A DNA stretch of 64,000 nucleotides, taken from positions 248,001 through 312,000 of the forward strand of contig JAHBXQ010000003.1 of assembly GCA_019636345.1 (NCBI GenBank), written 5' to 3'. This DNA is from Pirellulales bacterium. GTDB lineage: Bacteria > Planctomycetota > Planctomycetia > Pirellulales > Lacipirellulaceae. The notes beneath the pieces are model-generated. The model was not told the origin of the DNA, searched no databases, and worked only from the letters and a program-made list of their open reading frames with translations. The translations under genes and the position numbers were made by a program. Below, one piece after another: positions 44,391 to 53,386 of the stretch (the stretch's first letter is position 1; each line of letters begins with the position of its first letter).

Positions 44391-44711
44391 ATGTACGCGA
44401 TCATTTCCGACGGCGGGCGGCAGTTTAAGGTGGAAGAAGGTCAGGAGCTGACCATCGATTACCGGGCCGACGCCGCCGCGGGGGAGAAACTTACCTTTGA
44501 TCAGGTCCTGGCCGTGAGCGACGGCGCCGGGTCCGTGAAGCTCGGTTCCCCCGCGCTGGCCGGGGCGAGCGTGACGGCCGAAGTGATCGGCCCCGCCAAG
44601 GGCCCCAAGCTGGTCATCCAGAAACTGCGTCGCCGCAAGAACCACCGCCGCAAGACGGGGCATCGCTCGGTGTTGACCAAGGTGCGGATCAGCGCGATCG
44701 CCGGGGGCTGA
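44391..44711 (+). CDS. rplU: 50S ribosomal protein L21
   Basis: A 106-residue L21, which binds 23S rRNA in the large subunit. It starts MYAIISDGGRQFKVEEGQELTIDY and ends in KLRRRKNHRRKTGHRSVLTKVRISAI, the basic RNA-binding end. The start is the ATG at the conserved MYAII. rpmA (L27), which almost always follows rplU, does not follow here; a terminator and then a mechanosensitive channel do. So L27 must be encoded elsewhere. Confidence 0.96.
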   Translation: MYAIISDGGRQFKVEEGQELTIDYRADAAAGEKLTFDQVLAVSDGAGSVKLGSPALAGASVTAEVIGPAKGPKLVIQKLRRRKNHRRKTGHRSVLTKVRISAIAGG

Positions 44712-44746
44712 GTTTCCCTGAACGGCGTCGAGGAACGAATCACTTC

Positions 44747-44787
44747 CCGCGGCCGCGTCGCACGTGCGATGCGGCCGCGGTTTTTTT
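44747..44787 (+). terminator. Rho-independent terminator after rplU
   Basis: A 15-base stem with one G-T pair (44747-44761 with 44766-44780) and an ACGT loop is followed by seven T residues. It ends the rng-rplU transcript. Confidence 0.93.
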
Positions 44788-44881
44788 GGCGCGATTGCTA
44801 GCGGCATGGCGTCGGCGGGACGAGCGCGCCAGAATGAGCGGAGGTCGCCCGCCGCGTCGAGTCCTCTCCCCCCAATTGTCC

Positions 44882-47800
44882 ATGTGCTGTTCGCCACGCT
44901 CGTTGCGGATCTTGATGCTTGCCGCCGCGTGGCTGGCCGCGGGGACTGCAGCTTGGGCGCAACCGACGCCGGCGCCGCCGGCGGGCGCGATCGCGCAGCC
45001 GTCGACGACTCCGGCGGCAGGTTCCGTCGAGGTCCCCGCGAACGGGACTCCTCCCGCGCCGCCGACCGAGGGCGAGGCCGACGAGGCCGGCGCCGCGCTT
45101 TGGGAACCGCACAACAAGGCGTGGCTCGCCGAGCGGATTGCGCGGCTCGAAACGTTGGGACTCGCCGAGGAGGACAAGAAGGCCGCGCTGGCGAGCTATC
45201 AGGAAGCGCTTGAGTCCCGCGCGACGACGTTCCGCTTTCGCGACCAGATCAAGGCGTATCGCAAGGAGCTTGAGGAGCGAGACGGGCTGCTGGAGAAGGG
45301 CAAGGCGCAGTTTGCGGCGCCGCTGCCGTCGCCCTCGCCGTTGCCGACGACCTTGCCCGAGCTGGAAGCGCGGGTGTTGGAGCTGGAGCAGCAGTCGCGC
45401 GATCTGGCGGCTCGTCGCGACGAGGCGGCGGCGAAGTTGAAGGCGCGCGGGGCGATGATCGGGTCGATCCCCAAGCAGATCACCGACACCCAGACGCAAC
45501 TGCGCAAGCTCGAGGAGCAGATCGCGGGCCTGGCCTCAGGACCAGTCGAGGGGGAGGTCGAAGCGGCGGCGATCGTCGCCTTGGTCAATCGACGGCAGGC
45601 GCTGCAGGAGACGATCCTCAAGCTGCAACAGGAGCAACTGGTCGTCGCGAACAGCGAACTGGTCCAACTGGAGTTGGACATGTCGACGCGCGAGCTGGCG
45701 GCGCTCGACAAGCAGCTGACGCAGGCCCGGACCGAAAGGAATCGCCTGCAGCAGGCCGAGGCCGATCGCCAAGCCCGCGAGGCGGCGCAGGCGGCCGAGG
45801 TCGAGCGTCCCAAGCCGATCGCCGCCTTGGCCGACCGCAACGCGGCGCTGGCGGCTCAGCGGAAAGAGCTGACGGCGAAGCTGACCGCGCTCGCCACGGA
45901 GCGGGGACTGCGCGAGTCGCAGCGTGCGGCTTTGCAAAAGGACTACGACAACACTCGGGCGCGGATCGACGCGTCGGGGTTGGGGATCAGCGCCGGCAAT
46001 CTGCTCTTGCGACAGAAGAACGAGTTGCCGAACGTACGGGATTTGAGGAATTCCGCGGCCGATCGGCTCGACGAGGTCGCGCGGTTGACGTTCGAGAACT
46101 ACGGGCTGGTCGACGAGCAGGCGGCGCTGGCCAACGTCGACGGGAAGGTCGAATCGCTTCTGGCGGCCCTTGAGGGTCAGCGAGTTCAGGAGGCCGAGGT
46201 GCGGCGGCTGCTGGACGATCAGCGAAAGTTCCTGAACGACCTTGTCGAGGACACGAAAAAATACGGCTTCCTTCTCAACACGGTCGCGGCTGAAGAAGAG
46301 GCCCTGGCCGCATTGGCCACGGAGTACGGAGAGTACATCGCCCAACGAGTGCTGTGGATTCGCAACGCCCCGGCGATGAATCCGTGGGAGGAGTTGCCGT
46401 TGGCGGCGGACGCGGCGCGGTGGAGCCTGGATCCGCGGAAGTGGCGCGAGGCGGGCGACGAGATCGCGGGGTCGTTTCAGCGCCACCCGACGGTCTCGGC
46501 CTTGGCGATTCTGGCGATTCTCGTGGTGATGTTTCTCCAGCGTCGCGCCCGGCGCGGGTTGCGCGAAGCGGGAGCCGTCGCCGCCAAGCGGACCTGCGCC
46601 GAGTTTCAACCCACGTTGCGGGCCCTGGCTTACACGGTGCTGATCGCGTTGCCTTGGCCCGCGCTGCTGTGGTTCGTCGGGTGGTCGCTGGACAATCCCG
46701 GGGGACACTCCGACTTCGTCCAATCGCTGTCGGGTTCAACGCGGATCGTCGCCTGGTGCCTGTTGCTGTTGGAGGTGCTGCGGGCGCTGTGCCGCGGGGC
46801 GGGGCTGGCCGACGCCCATTTCGAGTGGCCCGAGCCGTGCCTGGCGCAAATCCGCCGGCATGCGCGGTGGCTGACCGCCGCGGGGCTGCCGCTGGTGCTG
46901 TGGACCGCCGGGCTCGATCTGCAGCAGACCGAGCCGCTGTACAGCAGTTCGCTGGGGCGGATGTGCTTCATTGCGCTCATGCTGCTGTTGGCGTATTTGT
47001 TGGAACGGATGCTCATGGGCCGCAAGAGCCCGTTTCGGCAACTCCTGAGCGGCGATCGGGGCTGGCTGGCCCCGCTGGAGCATGTGTGGCGCCCGGCGAC
47101 GGTGCTGCTGCCCGCGGCGCTGGCGGTGCTCGCGGCGACGGGATACTACTTCTCGGCTCAACAGGCGGCGGTACGGTTGGTGCAATCGGTCGTGCTGATG
47201 CTGGCGGTGCTCGCAGCCGGGGGGCTCACGCGTCGGCTGTTGCTGGTCAACCGGCGCAGTCTGGCCCGCGAACAAGCCAAACAGCGGCGCGCACAACTCG
47301 CGGCGGCGGCCGCCGCGGCCGCCGCGAGCGCGGCCGGCGAGGGGGAATCGTCGTCGCCGGTCGCCCTCGAGCTGCCGACGGCGGATCTCGTCGAGGAGAC
47401 CGTCGACCTTGCGGCGCTCAGCGAGCAGACCCAGAAGCTCGTTCGCACGTGCCTGGCGCTCGCCACGGCGGCGGGGCTGTATCTCATTTGGCGCGAGCTG
47501 TTGCCGGCGGTGGCCTATCTGAGCGAACGATCGCTGCTGCCGGGGTTCGCCCTCACCTGGGCTCAGGCGCTGCAGTGCGCCGTCGTGCTGGCGATTACCT
47601 ACGTCGCGGTGCGCGACATCCCCGCGCTGTTGGAACTGGCGATCCTGCAGCGGTTGCCGCTCGACAGCGGTTCGCGCTACGCCCTGACGTCGATCACCCG
47701 ATACTTGCTGTGCTCGATGGGGATCGTCATGGCGTACAAGTCGCTCGGCTACACGGGGGAGAACATCCAGTGGCTGGTCGCCGCGATGGGCGTCGGCCTG

Positions 47801-48478
47801 GGCTTCGGTCTGCAGGAGATCTTCGCCAACTTCGTCTCGGGCATCATTCTGTTGTTCGAGCGCCCGATTCGCGTGGGGGACGTCATCACCCTGGGCGACA
47901 AGACCGGCGCGGTGACGCGCATCCGCATGCGGGCCACTACGATCGTCGATTGGGATCGCAAGGAGTACATCGTCCCCAACAAGCATTTGGTGACGGAGAA
48001 GTTGTTGAACTGGACGCTCAGCGACCAAACGAACCGGCTGATGGTGAACGTGGGGGTCGCCTACGGCAGCGACACGGAGCTTGCGTGCCGGCTGCTGGTC
48101 GAGGCGGCCCGCGAACAGCCCGCCGTGCTGGTCGAGCCCGCCCCCGTCGCCGCGTTCGAGGGGTTCGGCGACAGCTCGCTCAACCTGTCGTTGCGGGCCT
48201 ATCTGCCGTCGCTGGAGAACCGACTGGCGACGATCCACGGCCTGCACACGACGATCGATCGCAAGTTCCGCGCGGCGGGCCTGGAAATCCCCTTCCCGCA
48301 ACGGGATCTGAACTTGCGACACGTCCCCCCGGGCTGGCTGGCGGCCGCTGATCGCGAAGCCCCCGGGCTGGGGCGCGAGCCCGTCGCCGGCCTCGGCAAC
48401 GGGCTTCCTGCCCAGGGGGGGAACGGCCCAGGCCGCGACTCGGCGTCCGTTTCGGGGGCCTCCGGGAGCGAAAAATAA
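44882..48478 (+). CDS. Large MscS-family mechanosensitive channel with periplasmic coiled coil
   Basis: A 1,198-residue MscK-like channel that releases solutes when membrane tension rises. The order is a signal peptide (LRILMLAAAWLAAGTAAWA), a Pro-rich stretch, a long alpha-helical coiled coil in the periplasm (about 75-480, Gln/Glu/Ala-rich), about ten membrane helices (about 535-945), and the MscS core. The pore-lining helix is VAAMGVGLGFGLQEIFANFVSG, near 1000; the beta domain is RPIRVGDVITLGDKTGAV, and the C-terminal alpha/beta domain ends near 1160. A tail rich in Gly/Pro/Ser follows. An alternative ATG lies 48 bases upstream (MSGGRPP). The coiled-coil N-domain resembles MscK/MscM. Confidence 0.88.
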   Translation: MCCSPRSLRILMLAAAWLAAGTAAWAQPTPAPPAGAIAQPSTTPAAGSVEVPANGTPPAPPTEGEADEAGAALWEPHNKAWLAERIARLETLGLAEEDKKAALASYQEALESRATTFRFRDQIKAYRKELEERDGLLEKGKAQFAAPLPSPSPLPTTLPELEARVLELEQQSRDLAARRDEAAAKLKARGAMIGSIPKQITDTQTQLRKLEEQIAGLASGPVEGEVEAAAIVALVNRRQALQETILKLQQEQLVVANSELVQLELDMSTRELAALDKQLTQARTERNRLQQAEADRQAREAAQAAEVERPKPIAALADRNAALAAQRKELTAKLTALATERGLRESQRAALQKDYDNTRARIDASGLGISAGNLLLRQKNELPNVRDLRNSAADRLDEVARLTFENYGLVDEQAALANVDGKVESLLAALEGQRVQEAEVRRLLDDQRKFLNDLVEDTKKYGFLLNTVAAEEEALAALATEYGEYIAQRVLWIRNAPAMNPWEELPLAADAARWSLDPRKWREAGDEIAGSFQRHPTVSALAILAILVVMFLQRRARRGLREAGAVAAKRTCAEFQPTLRALAYTVLIALPWPALLWFVGWSLDNPGGHSDFVQSLSGSTRIVAWCLLLLEVLRALCRGAGLADAHFEWPEPCLAQIRRHARWLTAAGLPLVLWTAGLDLQQTEPLYSSSLGRMCFIALMLLLAYLLERMLMGRKSPFRQLLSGDRGWLAPLEHVWRPATVLLPAALAVLAATGYYFSAQQAAVRLVQSVVLMLAVLAAGGLTRRLLLVNRRSLAREQAKQRRAQLAAAAAAAAASAAGEGESSSPVALELPTADLVEETVDLAALSEQTQKLVRTCLALATAAGLYLIWRELLPAVAYLSERSLLPGFALTWAQALQCAVVLAITYVAVRDIPALLELAILQRLPLDSGSRYALTSITRYLLCSMGIVMAYKSLGYTGENIQWLVAAMGVGLGFGLQEIFANFVSGIILLFERPIRVGDVITLGDKTGAVTRIRMRATTIVDWDRKEYIVPNKHLVTEKLLNWTLSDQTNRLMVNVGVAYGSDTELACRLLVEAAREQPAVLVEPAPVAAFEGFGDSSLNLSLRAYLPSLENRLATIHGLHTTIDRKFRAAGLEIPFPQRDLNLRHVPPGWLAAADREAPGLGREPVAGLGNGLPAQGGNGPGRDSASVSGASGSEK

Positions 48479-48609
48479 TTTTCGGCAGCGTGACGCAGCC
48501 CGCGGAGAGAGTATGGTGAAGGTTCTTCCGCCGGGGGGTCGGACGCCTCGGGGAGAGCGACCCGTTTGAGTGCGCGACGACGCGCCGTTCCCTCCGAACA
48601 GAGCAGGCC

Positions 48610-49488
48610 ATGAAGCGACGTGATTTTCTCCGTTGGTCGGCGGCGGCCGCGTGCTCGAGCGCCGGCGCCGCGGCCATCGCCGCCTCGGCCTCCGAAACGA
48701 ACGAGGCGCCCGCGGCCGACAAGTCGGCCGCGCAGGACGCAGCCGCTGAGCAGCCGAAACCGACGGAGACGCCCCAGGCCGAGCCGCCCGCCGCGTCGTC
48801 GCCGCAAACGCTGCTGGAGTGGCGCACCTATCAGGTGAGCGACGAAAAGCAGCAGTCCGTCGTGGCCAAGCACTTGGTCGAGGCGGCTCTCCCCGCGTGG
48901 GAGCGGCTGGGAATCGGGCCGGTGGGGGCGTTCACCGAGGTGGGCGACGATGCGCAGCCGTGCCTCCACTTGCTGCTGACGTACGTCGACGCCGCCCAAT
49001 TCGCGGCGGCCCGCGCCGAGCTTGAGGCCGACGAGAAATACCGAGCCGCCGCGGCCGAGTACTTGGCGTCGGCGAAGGACGCGCCGGCGTTCGTGCGAAT
49101 CGAGAGCGAGTTGATGCTCAGCTTTGCCGGCATGCCCAAGCCCGAGGCGCCGAAGAAGAAGCCCCGGCTGTACGAGATGCGGACCTACGAGAGCCACAGC
49201 GAAACGAAGGCGCGCCGCAAGATCGAGATGTTCAACGACGGCGAAATTGCGATCTTCCGCGATTGCGGGTTCGAGCCGGTGTTTTTCGGCGAAACGCTGG
49301 TCGGACCCCGGCTGCCGAATTTGAAGTACATGCTTGCCGCGGCCGACGTCGAGGCGAACAAGATCGGGTGGGAGAAGTTCCAGAAGCACCCCGAGTGGGT
49401 CAAGATGCGCGACCTGCCGAAGTACGCCGACACGGTCTCGCAGATCGAGAAAAAGTTCCTGGTGCCGACCGACTTCTCCCAATTGTAG
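48610..49488 (+). CDS. Tat-exported NIPSNAP-family protein
   Basis: A 292-residue protein. The N-terminus MKRRDFLRWSAAAACSSAGAAAI carries a twin-arginine (Tat) signal, and an Ala/Pro-rich linker follows (about 25-68). The first NIPSNAP domain begins LEWRTYQVSDEKQ at about 70 and a second at about 190, LYEMRTYESHSETKARRKIEMFNDGE. NIPSNAP domains are dimeric ferredoxin-like folds (alpha-beta barrel); catalytic activity has not been shown for bacterial members I know. The start is the ATG at the Tat motif. The Tat signal implies it is exported folded, perhaps with a cofactor. Confidence 0.85.
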   Translation: MKRRDFLRWSAAAACSSAGAAAIAASASETNEAPAADKSAAQDAAAEQPKPTETPQAEPPAASSPQTLLEWRTYQVSDEKQQSVVAKHLVEAALPAWERLGIGPVGAFTEVGDDAQPCLHLLLTYVDAAQFAAARAELEADEKYRAAAAEYLASAKDAPAFVRIESELMLSFAGMPKPEAPKKKPRLYEMRTYESHSETKARRKIEMFNDGEIAIFRDCGFEPVFFGETLVGPRLPNLKYMLAAADVEANKIGWEKFQKHPEWVKMRDLPKYADTVSQIEKKFLVPTDFSQL

Positions 49489-49721
49489 CGACCGCCGAAG
49501 CCGAACCGCCGTTTCGATCCGGGTGTGCCGTTTCGCACGCGCCGGCGATCGGGCGGCTGTTTGCAACTCGGAACTCGGGCGAAACGACCGTCTCGTTGCT
49601 CGGCACGCGGCTTGCAATCCAAGTCCTGTGCGCAGGTTTCGTTTCAAGAGTCGACCGCCAGCGGCGGGCGCTGATTCCCGGCGAATGACGAAGGGGGCTT
49701 TTCGAGGCCTGCCGCGTGCTG

Positions 49722-49746
49722 CATCGGCGGCTAGCGCCGTCCGCTC
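49722..49746. repeat. Dispersed GCTAGC-centred repeat, copy 3
   Basis: Identical over 25 bases to 28986-29010, core GGCGGCTAGCGCCGTCCGCT. It lies in the 314-base gap before the cytidylate-kinase-like gene; the rest of that gap holds no gene. The flanks of the two copies differ except for a few bases. Confidence 0.8.
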
Positions 49747-49802
49747 GTGGTTTGGGGCAAAGCACTCGTGACTCTGCACACCGCAGAGAAAGGAGAGACG
49801 TC

Positions 49803-50510
49803 ATGTCCGTCAGCCATTCACCGGCCGCTGGAATCGCCCTGGAACGAGCCCTAAGGCATTGGCGCGAACGGGGCGTCCTGCTCGAACGCGAATTGGCCGA
49901 AGCCGAGCCCGAGCCGCTGACGATCGCCATCAGCCGGCAATGCGGCGCCGGGGCCTTGGCGGTCGGCAACGCCATTGGCGAGCGGCTCGACTGGCCGGTG
50001 TACGACCGGCAGCTCGTCGATCGCATCGCCGAAGATGCGGGGGTCCGGGCGACGCTTCTCGGTTGTCTCGACGAGAAGCGGCCCAACTGGTTCGTCACGG
50101 GCATCTCGTCGTTCAACCTCGACAAGACGATGTCGCCGGTGGGCTACGCGATGCGGATGCGCGACGTGCTGTTGGGGCTGGCCGGTCACGGACGGTGCGT
50201 CGTCATCGGCCGCGGGGCCGCCCAGTTGCTCCCTCCGGCGACGACATTGCGACTGCGGCTGATCGCCCCCCGGGCCTACCGAGTCGCACACGTCGCGGCG
50301 CAGTTGTCGCTCGACTCCGCGGCGGCGGGCCGCTACGTCGACGACATGGATCAGGGTCGCGACTCGTTCGTCAGGACCCACTTCCGCCGCGACCCGTGCG
50401 ACGTCGCCGGTTACGACCTGACGATCGACACCTCGCGGATCGACGTCGCCACGTGCGCCGAACTTGCGATCACTGCGATGGAATCGCTGAGGCGGGCGAA
50501 ACGCGATTGA
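49803..50510 (+). CDS. Cytidylate-kinase-like protein
   Basis: A 235-residue P-loop protein related to cytidylate kinase (Cmk), which phosphorylates CMP. The nucleotide-binding loop is degenerate: ISRQCGAGALAVGNAIGERLDWPVYDRQLVDRIA replaces the Cmk pattern GxxGxGKS, so the canonical lysine of Walker A is missing. Other family blocks remain: GRCVVIGRGAAQLLP and LRLRLIAPRAYRVAHVA, then DMDQGRDSFVRTHFRRDP. The start is the ATG with AAGGAGAG upstream. It fits a cytidylate-kinase-like family seen in many bacteria. CMP kinase activity is doubtful given the loop. Confidence 0.75.
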   Translation: MSVSHSPAAGIALERALRHWRERGVLLERELAEAEPEPLTIAISRQCGAGALAVGNAIGERLDWPVYDRQLVDRIAEDAGVRATLLGCLDEKRPNWFVTGISSFNLDKTMSPVGYAMRMRDVLLGLAGHGRCVVIGRGAAQLLPPATTLRLRLIAPRAYRVAHVAAQLSLDSAAAGRYVDDMDQGRDSFVRTHFRRDPCDVAGYDLTIDTSRIDVATCAELAITAMESLRRAKRD

Positions 50511-51437
50511 CGCCGCGCTCTCCGCTTCGAGCTCCGCCGGATTGCCGAACGAGGCTGCGTTGGTCGCTGCTACGTTGGTCGTCGCTGTGCCGATCGCCGT
50601 GCATGTCGCGAACGTTCGCGGCGAGTTGAAAACGCCGCACGCGAACTCGCGCCAAGCGTGCGCGCCAGAGCCGAACGAGTCAGAGCCGAACGAGTCAGTT
50701 CGGCCGCGCGCGAAGCGAAAAAGCGGGGAGGACATCCGAGTCGCGAGTTTCCTCGCCGACTGTCGATCCAGTCAGTCATCGCCCCCCGATAGCGCTTCGG
50801 CCCGCATGATTCGGACCGCTTGTACCGGCGTTTGCGAGCACGGTCGGCTCGCGTTGGAGGACGAATCGGCGCAACGGCGGCGCGAAAGTTTCATCGCAGC
50901 GTGCAGCGAAGGAGGGTGCATCGACTGATGCAAGCGCCCCGGCAGCTCGACCAACGTCCGCTCGCAAGACTTCGAGAGTCGAGCCGTTTCCAACGGCGTG
51001 CGCTCGCTCTGCCCTGCGACGCTGAAGAAAATCACAACGGCGACGGCTGCCGCGGTTGTGCAAAAGTAGTTACGCGAATCATCTGTTTCCAACTGGCGTC
51101 ATTTTGCGGAGTTGGCAGGAACTGTCAAGCAACTTTTTTCAAACGAGATGCGTTCCCCAATTGTTCTGGGGATTGCTGAAGCAGCACGACGAACGGCGTC
51201 GATTTTTCGCAAGAGAATTGCGCGGTTTTCGACGCGGCGGAAACCGCAGAGGATCACGGATTGCGCGGCGTCGATATGCGCCCGTCGACGTTCGTCCGCA
51301 GGGGGTCTCGCGGGGCGTTTGCGCGGTTATCATAAGGTTCCTCCCCGCCGCGGGGTCGTCGATACGGCGCTGCTAGCATGCGGCGTACCGATCGGAGTTC
51401 GCGTTGCCCCGTCGCTTTCGTCGCCGTCGATTCGCGC
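50511..51437. other. Gene-free gap of about 930 bases with a tandem repeat
   Basis: No convincing gene. It contains a 15-base unit CAGAGCCGAACGAGT exactly repeated twice (50666-50680 and 50681-50695) and two copies of CGTTGGTCG near 50559 and 50575. Plus-strand frames exist (one starts at 50542) but lack a credible ribosome-binding site or recognised sequence. The region looks like decayed or non-coding DNA. Confidence 0.5.
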
Positions 51438-53381
51438 ATGACTGCACTTCCGACTGATTCGTCGTTCGCTGGGTTGGCCGTTGCCGCATTCGAGAGTCGC
51501 CGCGCCGCCGATACGACCGGCATGATCGAGCGCTTCGGGGGTCGGGCGTTCGTCAGCCCGTCGATGCGCGAGCTGCCGTTGCCCGACGTCCGGCCGGTGG
51601 TCGAGTTCGCCCATCGATTGTTGGCGGGGCAGATCGACGCGGTCGTCTTTCTGACAGGCGTCGGCGCCCGGCAGATGATCGACGTCGTCGCCAAGCATGT
51701 CGGCCGACAGCGATTTCTCGACACCCTGTCGGACGTGAAGACGATCGTTCGCGGCCCGAAGCCGCTTGCAGCGCTCAAGGAGTGGGGGATCAAGCCGTCG
51801 GTCGTCGTCCCCGAACCGAACACCTGGCGCGAGGTGTTGGCGACGCTCGACGCCGAGCCGAGCCTGTCGCTGGCCAATATGCGGATTGCCGTGCAGGAAT
51901 ACGGCGTTCCGAACGTCAGCCTTGTCGCCGGCTTGGAAGCGCGCGGCGCCATCGTCGAATCGTTCCAAGTGTACATGTGGGACTTGCCCGAGGACGTCGA
52001 GCCGTTGCGCGCCAACGTGCGGCGGATCATCGCCGGGGAAATCGACGTCGCGATGTTCACCTCGGCGCAACAGGTGAAGCATCTGCTGCAGGCGGCCGGG
52101 GAGTCGGGATTGGAGGCGTCTCTGCGCGCGGCGCTCGCGCGCGTCGTCGTCGCCTCGGTGGGACCGACCACCAGCGAGATGCTCGCCGCGTGCAATCTGC
52201 CGGTCGACTTCGCCCCGTCGCATCCGAAGCTGGGCCATCTCGTCGCGGAGACCGCCCAGCGCGCCGAGGAGCTCGTGCGGCGCAAGCGGGCCCTGGCCGC
52301 GGTCGCCGTTCGTCCTGTCGCGGCGTCCTCCGCCGCCGGACCTGCGCCGGCGTGGCGCGACAGCCCGTTCCTGCGGGCGTGCCGCCGCGAACCGGTTCCG
52401 TACACCCCCGTCTGGCTCATGCGCCAAGCGGGCCGCTACATGGCCGAGTACCGCGCGGTCCGCGCGGGGCAGTCGTTCCTCGAACTCTGCAAGAACCCGC
52501 AGTTGTGCAGCGAGGTGATGTGCACCGCGGTCGAGAAGCTGGGGGTCGACGCGGCGATCATTTTCTCGGACTTGTTGCCGATCCTGGAGCCGATGGGATT
52601 GGACCTGGAGTTCGCCCCCGGCGACGGACCGCAAATACACAACCCCGTGCGCGAGTCGGCCGACGTCGATCGGTTCATGGAGTTGGAGAGCGTCGATGCG
52701 CTCCATTACGTGTTCGAGACCGTGGCGCAGACTCGCCGCGACTTGCCGGAGCAGATCCCGCTGATCGGCTTCGCGGGGGCGCCGTTCACGCTGGCCAGCT
52801 ACGCGATCGAAGGCGCCGGCAGCCGAAACTATCTCCATACCAAGACGCTCATGTACCGCGCGCCCGAGGCGTGGCGCGAACTGATGGGACGGCTGGCGCG
52901 ATCGATTGCTCGGTACCTCAACGCCCAGATCGCCGCCGGGGCGCAAGCCGTGCAGTTGTTCGACAGTTGGGTCGGCTGTCTGGGTCCCGACGACTATCGT
53001 ACGTACGTGCTGCCCCACGTGCGCGAGCTGGTGGCGCTGCTGACGCCCGGGACGCCGCTGATCCATTTCGGCACGGGCAACCCCGCGCTGTTGCCGCTGC
53101 AGGCCGAGGCGGGGGGCGACGTCGTGGGGCTCGACTGGCGCGTCGACTTAGCCGCGGGATGGGACGCCGTCGGCTGCGATCGGGCCGTGCAGGGGAATCT
53201 CGACCCGACGGTGCTCTTGGCCGACCGAGCGACGATCCGCACGCGCGTTCAACGCATCCTCGCCGCCGCGGCCGGCCGCCCGGGGCATATTTTCAACCTC
53301 GGCCACGGCGTGCTGCAGCAGACGCCTGTGGAGAACGCCCAAGCGGTGGTCGAGTTGGTGCATGAGTTGAGCGCACGGTGA
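51438..53381 (+). CDS. HemD-HemE fusion: uroporphyrinogen-III synthase plus uroporphyrinogen decarboxylase
   Basis: A 647-residue two-domain enzyme for consecutive steps of heme and siroheme synthesis. Residues about 10-265 match HemD (uroporphyrinogen-III synthase): AFESRRAADTTGMIERFGG, DAVVFLTGVGAR, and ASVGPTTSEMLAACNLPVDF at the end. A short Ala/Pro linker follows. Residues about 300-647 match HemE (uroporphyrinogen decarboxylase): WLMRQAGRYMAEYRAVR, AAIIFSDLLPILEPMG with the catalytic Asp region, FAGAPFTLASYAIEG, QLFDSWVG and FNLGHGVLQQTPVEN. There is no in-frame stop between them. The start is the ATG of MTALPTDSSF. The TGA overlaps the beginning of the folK reading region, so both are translated from one message. 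Confidence 0.92.
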   Translation: MTALPTDSSFAGLAVAAFESRRAADTTGMIERFGGRAFVSPSMRELPLPDVRPVVEFAHRLLAGQIDAVVFLTGVGARQMIDVVAKHVGRQRFLDTLSDVKTIVRGPKPLAALKEWGIKPSVVVPEPNTWREVLATLDAEPSLSLANMRIAVQEYGVPNVSLVAGLEARGAIVESFQVYMWDLPEDVEPLRANVRRIIAGEIDVAMFTSAQQVKHLLQAAGESGLEASLRAALARVVVASVGPTTSEMLAACNLPVDFAPSHPKLGHLVAETAQRAEELVRRKRALAAVAVRPVAASSAAGPAPAWRDSPFLRACRREPVPYTPVWLMRQAGRYMAEYRAVRAGQSFLELCKNPQLCSEVMCTAVEKLGVDAAIIFSDLLPILEPMGLDLEFAPGDGPQIHNPVRESADVDRFMELESVDALHYVFETVAQTRRDLPEQIPLIGFAGAPFTLASYAIEGAGSRNYLHTKTLMYRAPEAWRELMGRLARSIARYLNAQIAAGAQAVQLFDSWVGCLGPDDYRTYVLPHVRELVALLTPGTPLIHFGTGNPALLPLQAEAGGDVVGLDWRVDLAAGWDAVGCDRAVQGNLDPTVLLADRATIRTRVQRILAAAAGRPGHIFNLGHGVLQQTPVENAQAVVELVHELSAR

Positions 53382-53386
53382 GGACC

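Noticed and set aside
50542-50928. A plus-strand frame with a short hydrophobic N-terminus.
   Set aside because: No ribosome-binding site; the tandem 15-mer and loss of pattern after about 30 residues make it unlikely to be a gene.
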